A stretch of 64,000 nt of DNA from Doris montereyensis (lineage: Eukaryota; Mollusca; Gastropoda; Nudibranchia; Dorididae), in the NCBI GenBank assembly GCA_037039925.1, contig JAXRKP010001342.1, forward strand, positions 1 through 64,000, written 5' to 3'. The notes under the pieces are model-generated. The model saw nothing but the letters and a program-made list of their open reading frames with translations, was not told the DNA's origin and made no database searches. How positions within the stretch are numbered: the first letter of the stretch is position 1; each line of letters opens with the position of its first letter. Below, in pieces: positions 45,501-53,018 of the stretch. The position numbers and the translations under genes are program-made.

Positions 45501-48500
45501 TGATATGGCTGCCATGAATTATCAATTATGTAAAAATAATTTGTTTACTTTTATTTCGTGACAACAGTAAATTGGTTCCATTTCTTGATATAAGTCTAGT
45601 TTTACCCCCAGCCGTGAGCTTTGACTTTCTAAATATAATGATAACTGTACGGAAATTTTTTTTTTAATAAAATAGACGTCGATGATAATGACATAAGCAA
45701 TAATCCTAATAATGTAATGATCAAATAAATCAAACAATTATAATAACAGTGCATCCCTAAATCTTCTATGTGTGTTGATTTTAATTGATCGGCTAGAAAA
45801 AAGTGATTTGTAAGAAGAAATTATCATTTGGTAAATAAAAAAAAACAACTCACCTGTGCAGTTGATGTTACAGCCTTCCTCTTGGTGTTCTCTAAGCCAT
45901 GCATCATACAGATGAAGATTGTTAACCTTCTGCCACTTTCCAGTTGTCGGCGTGTTTGATAGAAGGCACTAACGACGTGAGCATCAACTACGAAAAGCAA
46001 TGAGGCTGTCGATGGCACATCCAATTCCAATGAGAGACGAAAGGCCCCTCATCATCCATGTTCCATCAAATCTAACGGCGATGTCTATCGGTTCAGTGCT
46101 GTCGATGGTGATATCCAGCTGCCATTGATGTTCTTTTTTCACCACCTCTGCCTTCAGAATGACTTGCATTGTGAGAACAAACAGTATGGCAGAGATTGTA
46201 CATCCCATTGCAATTCAAACCTCCAACTTTATCCAGTCAGTTGATAAGTTATTTGTGGAGAATCTCGTTCTGAATTCTTGGAAATATTGTTCAATCATCT
46301 TACGGATGGTGGTTGGAACATGGTGCATGCTTAGTGCGAACTGAATTATTTGGTGTGGTACAGATTAGTAGGTATTAGCAAGATCCAGCCAGATCACATC
46401 AAGGTCTAGTTTCTCCAATTTTGTCTGTTGAATTGCTTCCCATATTATTGTGGCATGTTCTAGGCATCCAGGGATTTCGAGAATACCTCCCTTTTGAACA
46501 TCGTGTCGATGTATTCGTTACTGATCAGAAATTTTGTCGGTCTGGAGGCCATGACAGAGAAGAATATTTTGCCTTCTACATTAAGCAATGAAATGGGCCT
46601 GAACTGGCTGATTTCATTCGAGTTTTTCTCTTTTGGGATGTACACTCCATCTGCTATCATCCATTGCTCACTTAGTTTTCATTTCTCCATGCTGAGCAGA
46701 TCATCTTCTGTAAGAATGCCAGAACTTTTGGGCATCTCTTGTACAATACATAAGGTATTCCATTCGGCCCAAGTGAGGACTTGGCTCTGGCCTTTTGGAC
46801 CACAAACTCAACTTCCTTCAATGAAGGGGGTCTACTGCTAAATCTACTTTTAGGTGCTGCAGGCCATATTAAGTCCTGGATTTGGTCCAGGGGTTGATTG
46901 CGGTCTGGGTTAGAATATGTCTCCCTCAGATGTTGTTCAAGTGTTTCTTTGTCAATTGATAGGGTTCATGACTTAGGCTGCTCAAAGAATTTCCGGGCAA
47001 ATTTGAAATGCTCTCTGAAGAATTTGTCTTGTGTCTTCTTTCTTTGGTACCTCCTTTTTCTTGCTGTTTCGGCCTTGCTCAGAGCATTATGCTTTATCTT
47101 CAAATCTTCCCATATCTTTTGCAATCCTTGCTTTTCAAATTCTGAGGCTTGTTTTATAAGTTTTCTCAGATCTTTCTTCTTTCTTCTTATGTTATTGTTA
47201 TCCATCTCTCTTTGGCGTCTGTTTTTGGCTGGTGGACATGGTGGTTTTGGTTGTTTCACCTCGATAGTTTCTTGGCAGATTTGGTAGATAATGTCACCAT
47301 AGGTTGTTAACTTATGGTCTTGCGTGCTATTTCCTATCATGATCTTTAGCCTCTAGGCGATCTTGTTGTCCAGAGCTTCCCATTGATCTTTTGTGCTGGC
47401 GGGTGGAAATATGATCGTTGGGCGTCTCCCGTCAAAAGATTGCATGAGTCCCTTGTCAGACTGAATTGCTTGGATGTCCTCAGCACTGTGGTTGTATTCC
47501 TGGCCTTGGTTTTCCAACGACGTACCTGCCGGAGCAGGGCATCGCAATTCAATCATTGAATTAGTCATGCATCCCTTCTTTGTTCGGTGGATCTTCGTTC
47601 CTCTTTCAGTGGTAAATCTTCTGCCACATATGCATGGAAACTCAATTCGCTCGTCTTCACTCAAAGTCCGTCTGGGCTTAGCGGTCGTAATCGAATGGGT
47701 GCCTATTAGTCCATTATTCTCTCCTCCTTTTGGTGGGCTCTAGGAGCATATTTAGTTAGCAGATTTTACAAGCTAAGGGGATGCCAACCCGCATAGCTCA
47801 TGGCCTGGTCTTTCCTAGTGTCATTTGTCTCTCCAAGTGCCCTTCGGTGGTCTTTCCGAATATCCTCCGATGTGTTCCCGGAAGTCAATGGAGTAACCAT
47901 GCATAAGTAGAAGGAAACTCAATGGCAGCTAAAGACAGAGTATCTTCAGAAGAAGAGAACCCCCGTTGATCAAGTGTTTTGGCATTTAACTTCCTTACAC
48001 TCTTAGGGGGCGGGCTGCATCTAGGTCATGGGTCTTACGTGCTCTTCTGTCTTATTTTTGTTGAAAACAATGTAAAAGGGTTATTTAATTAATCACCAAT
48101 TTTTATGGGCTTAAAGGTGCAATGGAATTATATTGATGCTTTACATATTTATGCGGCAATCCATGTCTTTCTTTCATTTGCATTATATTAATGAACTATT
48201 CACATGATTAATAGTAATTACAAAATGAATAAATGAATTATTTACAGTAATATCGATCAATCATAAATAATTTTATGCCATCAATAAGAAAATCTTGAGA
48301 GAGAAGCCATAGTACATGAATAATAGACAAAATTCAACAAAATATCACAGTTTCTGTGCTTGCCATGTTTTTCAATCCTTAGATTTGATGATGACTTGGA
48401 CCAGTTAATGAAGGTAAAAATTGGCAAGAAAACAAGGGAAGCAACTAATGTAGCATCATCATCATCACCTGCCTTGTCAGCAGTTCAATCATCAGGGTCG

Positions 48501-48791
48501 CCAGTTAAGCCTAAGGTGGCGAAAAAAAGCCCACAATAGCTACTAAACCCATAGGTTTCTGCCAAGCCAGCTATTCCTTCCAAACCAAAACCTGCCGCTA
48601 AGCCTAACATTCTCCAAAAGCCAATGTCGCAGAAACCAGCCACAGTAAAGTAAGTGATTCCTCATCAAATGAAACGAAAACATCGAAAGGTGATCTGGAT
48701 TTTATCACCGACCTTGGTCAGGATGACATTTTTAAAATACCTGGATGCACAATCAGAGTCCACAAATGATGACTTGGATTTGTTTTCGTAA
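35416..48791 (+). CDS. HS1BP3: HS1BP3-like protein (PX domain, HCLS1-binding protein 3 homologue)
   Basis: Exons: 35416-35441, 36772-36934, 37559-37767, 41151-41253, 42365-42471, 43383-43557, 48383-48791. Exons 1-3 give a PX domain, with TGLDLFVPTYKETKGLV and HYQVVLVSSLSCFK at the start and KKFAEFEEVRSKVSELF then LPPINKK in the middle. PX domains bind phosphoinositides. The tail alternates acidic blocks (YDVFGEEEDTV, DEADFSFVPD) with a Lys/Pro-rich segment, and ends DDLDLFS. Order and estimated length (about 390-400 residues) match vertebrate HS1BP3 as I remember it, which binds the cortactin relative HCLS1 and acts in membrane traffic and autophagy. Phases agree at exon joins 1-2, 2-3, 4-5, 5-6 and 6-7. 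Join 3-4 is off by one, and the last exon has several frame breaks. Confidence 0.82.
35676..35882 (-). pseudogene. Merlin/ISXO2-like transposase relic
   Basis: Minus-strand translation gives FVDPADPMAHTQSIEAIWSH, a stop, then KKIKRMHGISRNHFISYLRE and FEWR. This HTQ-IE-W ... R-FW/EWR layout is typical of the C-terminal catalytic part of ISXO2-like (Merlin superfamily) DDE transposases. Only about 60 codons remain. It sits in intron 1 of the HS1BP3-like gene. Confidence 0.75.
36772..36934 (+). CDS. HS1BP3: HS1BP3-like exon 2 (PX domain, first part)
   Basis: After ACATTCCTCAG, one base plus 54 codons: TLKNKDTGLDLFVPTYKET through HKETDIVQYS, ending AGT|gtaagt in phase 0. Corresponds to the first PX beta strands. 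Confidence 0.9.
37559..37767 (+). CDS. HS1BP3: HS1BP3-like exon 3 (PX domain, second part)
   Basis: 209 nt after a C-rich acceptor (CCCCCCCCGACCCAG). Encodes VEKKFAEFEEVRSKVSELF, LPPINKKSIIVNEQVLRERR and LFEIFGQHKKAVNLPAF: the PX helix, the Pro-rich membrane loop and the closing helix. Ends phase 2 (GG|gtaga). Confidence 0.9.
37868..38125 (+). mobile_element. full-length tRNA-derived SINE (family B) with target site duplication
   Basis: Same family as 12429-12719, opposite strand. Tail ends GAAGGAACTTTCTTTACTTT. Flanked by a perfect 12-bp direct repeat TACAGGCATATG at 37856-37867 and 38126-38137. Lies in intron 3 of the HS1BP3-like gene. Confidence 0.9.
39180..39497. repeat. (GA)n purine tract
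   Basis: Mixed purine sequence becoming pure GA from about 39335, with GGGA interruptions near 39415-39450. The Ser-Leu open frames on the minus strand come from this repeat. A poly-G run follows at about 39527-39537. Confidence 0.97.
39694..40310 (-). other. minus-strand coding-like segment, unidentified
   Basis: Two adjoining minus-strand frames (about 40282-39998 and 39948-39694) have balanced amino acid composition (for example YADMWYLDKRKGGYLKCINI) and no repeat character. A relic of a transposon protein is plausible, but I recognise no family. No splice sites link it to the host gene. Confidence 0.3.
40590..40887 (-). mobile_element. terminal part of a TTAA-type (piggyBac-like) element
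   Basis: Ends GGAAAGGG immediately before TTAA (40888-40891); read on the minus strand this is TTAA-CCCTTTCC, the usual form of a piggyBac-like end. Three spaced subterminal copies of TATACGGGACCC-type sequence follow (about 40753, 40811, 40864). I could not find the opposite end. Confidence 0.5.
41151..41253 (+). CDS. HS1BP3: HS1BP3-like exon 4 (linker)
   Basis: After GTGAAAACAG, the frame demanded by exon 5 reads VDSIRAKKFSKGESLDQNQQ and SSKAPQEKEEEDK, a polar linker. That frame needs a phase-1 donor but exon 3 ends in phase 2, so a base is extra or a small exon is missing. The donor AC|gtaatt matches exon 5. Confidence 0.65.
42365..42471 (+). CDS. HS1BP3: HS1BP3-like exon 5 (acidic)
   Basis: Encodes PAYDVFGEEEDTVTEELFHD, EFEEEKTGEESIFDS; ends phase 1 at TCAG|gtacaa. 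The DVFGEEE motif resembles the acidic D-F-rich part of HS1BP3. Confidence 0.85.
42675..42830 (+). mobile_element. degraded SINE (family A)
   Basis: CATGGCAAGGTGATGGGTGC, then GACAGGTTCAATTCTTTCTG and TTTGTGCCTATGG align along the body of the SINEs at 2281-2627. The head is lost. In intron 5 of the HS1BP3-like gene. Confidence 0.6.
43383..43557 (+). CDS. HS1BP3: HS1BP3-like exon 6 (acidic)
   Basis: After AAATTCAG: GGIAVFDGQDLKRELTEEDE, then ADFSFVPDAIISKKV and a Glu/Gln/Lys run to SDLFE. Ends GA|gtgagt, phase 2, completed by exon 7. Confidence 0.87.
44333..46145 (-). pseudogene. Mutator-like transposase-domain gene relic with introns
   Basis: Minus-strand exons: M1 about 46145-45854, M2 45361-45118, M3 44678 to about 44333. 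M1 has DIAVRFDGTWMMRGLSSLIG and, after frame shifts, AWLREHQEEGCNINCT. M2 has MMEAVAAEILWRRL and FIGDGDSKAFDRV, then KEECMNHVSKRL. M3 has GNAIDKLCKYYARAI and ATFASLYHGYSTDDNPQHRY, CPPGIDYWCFY. These are the landmarks of the 'Mutator-like transposase domain' proteins that are abundant in invertebrate genomes. Splice borders are GT/AG and phase-consistent (M1 to M2 phase 1; M2 to M3 phase 2 using GTAAAT). M1 carries at least two frame breaks, and the C-terminal part after DLLRC is not found. Confidence 0.8.
46146..47740 (-). pseudogene. 5' part of a non-LTR retrotransposon (zinc-finger LINE, R2/NeSL-like)
   Basis: Minus strand, from high to low coordinates: a C2H2-type finger (CICGRRFTTERGTKIHRTKK, GC) near 47600; a long Lys/Arg/Gln helix-rich linker (47340-46966); RT motifs ISQFRPISLLNVEGKIFFSV near 46600, DLDVIWLDLANTY then a stop, HQIIQFALSMHHVP, and VGIAMGCTISAILFVLTMQV near 46200-46150. 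The YADD-bearing palm, thumb and endonuclease are absent. Keeping a 5' end and losing the 3' end is unusual for LINE copies. It is followed in frame by Mutator transposase sequence. Confidence 0.75.
48383..48791 (+). CDS. HS1BP3: HS1BP3-like exon 7 (terminal, frame-broken)
   Basis: Begins in phase with FDDDLDQLMKVKIGKK, then a Ser/Ala and Lys/Pro stretch to VAKKSPQ and a TAG near 48537. Family-like coding sequence continues in shifted frames: AKPAIPSKPKPAAKPN, then ETSHSKVSDSSSNETKTSKG and GDLDFITDLGQDDIFK, then YLDAQSESTNDDLDLFS and TAA at 48789-48791. Four single-base shifts, mostly at short runs (A7, GG, A4), would explain it. A possible polyadenylation signal AATAAA is at 49363. Confidence 0.7.
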
Positions 48792-49598
48792 TTTAATTCC
48801 CTCCTCATGCTTCCGATGACACTAGAATTGTAAGACTTGTATCCTTATCTGTGTCCAGACTCTGTCTGAGTCTAATAATTTAAAAGTGATTTTTAGTGAT
48901 AAAAGTTGTTTTCTGTGTTTACATGTATAGCGTTCATGTTGGGGTAAAGAAAAGGGTTGTTTTCTGTGTTTACAGTCTAGATGTTAGGGTAGCAAAAGGG
49001 TTGTTTTCAGGGTAAGAAATATGCTAAACAATTACAAAGAGCTGGAAAATGTTAATTATGCCATTTGGAGTACAGATAATTTGCATTGCATTGTAAATTT
49101 TATCATGTAACTTGTTTTGAAAAGCTTTGACCTGGGGTCAAAATTCCCAACAGCAATTATAAATACACATGTGCTCCATCTCTATGCACACCGCACATAC
49201 ATCCATACAGGGTATTTCTTGGCTATTTTGCCCGGCATTCCTGGCTTGTTTTTTTATTTTTTTATTTTACGGAGAAAAAGATTTTAAGAACATCAAATCC
49301 TTCTGATATGAGTCATTCATGCATTATGCTTATTGTGTAAGACACAGAGTCCCAGAAACAATAATAAAATGATGGTAATAACAGTCGCAGTAAACAAAAA
49401 GGGTTTTCTTTAAACTGTGCATGAAAAGTTGCTCATGAAAGTTAATAAAAATTTGCATGTTGTATATGTTATGTTGATATGATATATAAATTAAAGTCAC
49501 CATTAAATGATAATTAAGATACAGAAGATATTTATAAGATAACTTTATTATCTCCATTGAAAAAACGCATTGTGGTGCATATACGAAAAACACACACA

Positions 49599-49646
<48 letters not shown>

Positions 49647-49764
49647 TTGGATTAAGCAAGTCAATTTTGTAGAAGTAAAACTTAAATTTTTTTTTTATTT
49701 AGAGTAACTGGGAGTTTGATAAAAATGAATTTGGAATAAGTGAGTCCGACTATACTATATCCAT
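48792..49764. other. downstream flank of the HS1BP3-like gene
   Basis: Holds the probable 3' UTR, a CA microsatellite and an end-like sequence GGAATAAGTGAGTCCGACT (49732-49750) that resembles the right terminus of the element at 51849-52515. No gene seen. Confidence 0.5.
49590..49643. repeat. (CA)n microsatellite
   Basis: About 27 CA units with a single CATA interruption. Confidence 0.97.
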
Positions 49765-50380
49765 TTGTATTTAAATACTTACCTAAGCCCTGATGAGTTA
49801 ATTTGTATTTACATCCTTATATGAGCACAGTTGAGTCCATGCTAACATGAGTTCTGTGGAGTCCATTTGTATTTAAATGCTTACATGAGGACAGTTGTGT
49901 GAAATATATTTAAATGCTTACATGAGTCCTATTTGTGTCCATTTGTATTTACAATGCACATGCTTATATGAGTCCTCTTGAGTCAATTTGTGTTCAAATG
50001 CTTACATGAGCACTATTGAATGCATTTGTATTTACATGCTTACATGAGTCTTGTTGAGTGCATTGGTATTAAATGCTTACATGACCATTTTGATTTCATT
50101 GTATTTTTAAAAGCTTACATTAACACTGTAGATTTGATTTGTATTTAAATGCTTTTGTGAGCATTGTTGAGGCCATTTTTATTTGAATGCTTACATGTGT
50201 TGTTGATTTTATTTGTATTTAGATACTTACATGAGTGTTGTTGAGTCCATTTGTATTGAAATGCCTACGTGACTGTGTTGATTTCATTTCTATTCGTATG
50301 CTTACATAAGTACTGTTGAATTTCTATGTATTTTTTTACATGAACAGTGTTGATTTCATTTGAGATATTCACATAATTAG
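49765..50380. repeat. degenerate minisatellite, about 40-bp unit
   Basis: Roughly 14 diverged copies of TTTGTATTTAAATGCTTACA followed by TGAGTNCTGTTGAGTCCA. Unit length varies from about 35 to 50 bp. Distinct in sequence from the 31-bp and 40-bp satellites elsewhere in the window. Confidence 0.85.
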
Positions 50381-50679
50381 AGGTTAGTTTTTATTTGTTG
50401 TTTTACACTTATTTGTTATTTTAAATTTCTCTATGATGATTGAGATTAATATCATTGCTTCAAAAGTAGAATATCCCTCTATGTGATTAAAACTGATCAT
50501 GTTTACTTTTTTTACAAAGTTCTTTCATAACTGAAATTGATTCAATTTTCATATACATGTATTGTGTAAAAATTATTACAATTACAACGTTAATGAATGT
50601 TGATTTTATTTTTCTATTCAAAACAGAACTAAAACAAAAATATACTAGCATGATGCAACTTTTTATCTTTACAGTTTTA

Positions 50680-50956
50680 TTTGTGATATTATTATTATGA
50701 TGATTACTATAGTTATAATTATGACTATCATATAACAATGATGATCATTAAAGGGATCATTATGATTCTTAAGATGTTTTCAGCAGTTATAATTATGATT
50801 ATCATGATGATTATTACAGTTAAAATTATGATTGCTATGATTAGGATTATTATAGCCATAGATAATTATGTGTATTGTGATAATTATAATTATAATCATG
50901 ATTACTGTGTTGATTATTACAGGAATGATTGTGATTATTATGATGATTATTATAAT
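50680..50956. repeat. cryptic AT-rich simple repeat (GATTATTATGATTATAATT-like)
   Basis: Irregular GAT/TAT/AAT repeat. It continues, with the same character, at about 51748-51847 and from 52523, on the far sides of two transposon-like insertions. Confidence 0.8.
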
Positions 50957-50957
50957 A

Positions 50958-51740
50958 CAGTGGTCTCTGCCTAAGAGGTAGATACTTGTAAGACCACAAA
51001 ATGCTGCCCTAAGCCTGCTATCCTCTTTGACGAATATTGAATATATTGGGGATGTAGCATAGATAATTATTACTTTACATTTATCTGTCAGACCTTTAGG
51101 CCTAAAAATCAGAATCAAAACAAGGGGGAAGGAAGATGTATAAGAAAGATTAGGAAGAATGAAGCATTTTACGTTTCCAGAAAATTTTATTCCTCTTTCT
51201 GTTTCTGTTGATCCCAAGACTAGGAAGCCGATGCATCGAATAATAAGACCTAATTCACTTGTAATCTAAACTGTCATCAATCCTTTAACATTGACAACAT
51301 GCTTTTAGTTCACATCGGTTATGGCGGTGCCTTTGATCTAGTCAGGATGGTTCCAAGATGGGGACTGTTCTCCAAGTGTTGCATGCCGATGCACACCGTA
51401 AATTATGTCAATGTGTCAGGGTGTCAACATCAAAGAGATTGACACTGGCTAGAAGTCGTTAGCAGAGATTCTAGTATTTTCTAGGCTTACAACATGATGT
51501 AGATCTACAGTATCATTTTATTTTTGCAAATAGAGAGAAACACGGTACAGCCAATCGAAATTTAAATTTCCGTCTTGTTGCATTGAGTTTAACCAACCAT
51601 TTTGCTGTCCGACGAAGGAAAAACCGGTCTCGTAGATGAACTAAAGGTTTTCAAAACGGCCTCTTAGACATGATAAGAAGGAAACTTCTGTTACACAGGA
51701 AAAGCCGTCGTAGTCAAACCGCCTCTTAGTCAGACCACTG
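50958..51740. mobile_element. non-autonomous pogo/Tigger-like element 1
   Basis: Left end CAGTGGTCTCTGCCTAAGAGG preceded by TA; the right end, reverse-complemented, reads CAGTGGTCTGACTAAGAGG. About 780 bp with no transposase frame. CAGTGG/CAGTCGA-type ends at TA sites are typical of the pogo/Tigger branch of Tc1-mariner. The right flanking dinucleotide is TG rather than TA. Confidence 0.7.
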
Positions 51741-51848
51741 TGTAAATATAAACACTATGATGATTATAATAGTTATAGTTATGATTATATTATGCTTAGA
51801 ATTTTGAGTATCATGTTGATTATCATCTTTATTTTGATGATTATAATA

Positions 51849-52515
51849 CAGTCGAACAAATTGTGTGCTGCAACGAGTTTTATAGGGGGATAATCAAGAT
51901 AGTTATGATTAAATTAGTGCAAACACTGCATTGTGAATAGACATCTTTCAACTGATATTATGTTGAGTTTCAGAACTGTTTGGTGGTTATCATTGATGTC
52001 ATTTCCTTTGATTTCTGTCTAGACAAACGGAATCGCATTCTTCTTTGGTGTTCATTAAAGTCCAACATGTTTCTCCGGCCATGACTACAAATAGCTGAGT
52101 TATACACAATATGTGATTGGTCCAGTTTATAATCGATAGTGGTGTTACTTTGATGTTAACTGGTGGGATGTCTATTCGTTTACCTTAATTGAAATGAACC
52201 GGGACTTTTTGTGGCAGTAGTCTGGATTCACGCTCCCATATGTAGTAAAGATTTTCAGCAGATGTAGGTTTGTGTTTAAGAGTGTCCTTTTATAAATGTG
52301 CTTTTATCCAGCGACTACTGTAATTGAAGTTTCCCCTGGATTTGATTAAAATCTTTTTTTTCTCCATGGATCAAAAACAATGTTGGATTAGGCAGATCAA
52401 GATTTGGATTAACTGATTCAAATACAGATATATAGAAAAGATTCTGGTGCTTTAAAAAAAAGCTGAAATAGCAGGAAATTTGCTAAAATTAAATTTGGAA
52501 TAAGAGGGTCGACTG
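51849..52515. mobile_element. non-autonomous pogo/Tigger-like element 2
   Basis: Left end CAGTCGAACAAATTG after TA; right end, reverse-complemented, CAGTCGACCCTCTTATTCC. About 667 bp, no coding frame. Lies 108 bp from element 1; the spacer is the same AT-rich repeat that flanks both. Confidence 0.65.
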
Positions 52516-52522
52516 AAGTTTA

Positions 52523-53010
52523 ACATGATTATCTTGATGATTATTATAGGTTTAATTATGATTGTTTTTAATCAAATTTTGATAAGTTTACATTTAAAGC
52601 GATGGAAAAGCCATATCAATTTGTTGCTTGAATAAAAAAGAGCAACAACAACAAAATAGCACCATATTAGCACGCACTTGCTTCGTTAATAAAGATGTAA
52701 TAAATAAAGACATGAAATTGATGTGAAATTTTTTATTGTATGTCCTTATTCGTTACTTGGCTTTTACATGATTATCTTGATGATTATTATAGGTTTAATT
52801 ATGATTGTTTTTAATCAAATTTTGATAAGTTTACATTTAAAGCGATGGAAAAGCCATATCAATTTGTTGCTTGAATAAAAAAGAGCAACAACAACAAAAT
52901 AGCACCATATTAGACGTACTTGCTTCGTTAATAAAGATGTAATAAATAAAGACAAGAAATTGATGTGAAACATTTTTTATTGTATGTCCTTATTAGTTAC
53001 TTGGCTTTTA
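52523..53010 (+). repeat. 243-bp tandem duplication
   Basis: 52523-52765 is followed directly by an almost identical copy, 52766 to about 53010. Both start ACATGATTATCTTGATGATT and end near TTATTNGTTACTTGGCTTTT. Very few differences, so recent. Confidence 0.92.
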
Positions 53011-53018
53011 CCGCACTG

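Larger units (their letters stand above)
43558..48382 (+). other. HS1BP3-like last intron, carrying nested minus-strand elements
   Basis: 4.8-kb intron, the largest of this gene. About 44.3-47.75 kb is occupied by a minus-strand LINE joined to a Mutator-like transposase. 43.6-44.3 kb and 47.75-48.38 kb show no recognisable feature. Confidence 0.7.

Noticed and set aside
50738..51217. Asp/Tyr- or Ile-rich open frames
   Set aside because: Translations of the GAT/TAT-rich simple repeat.
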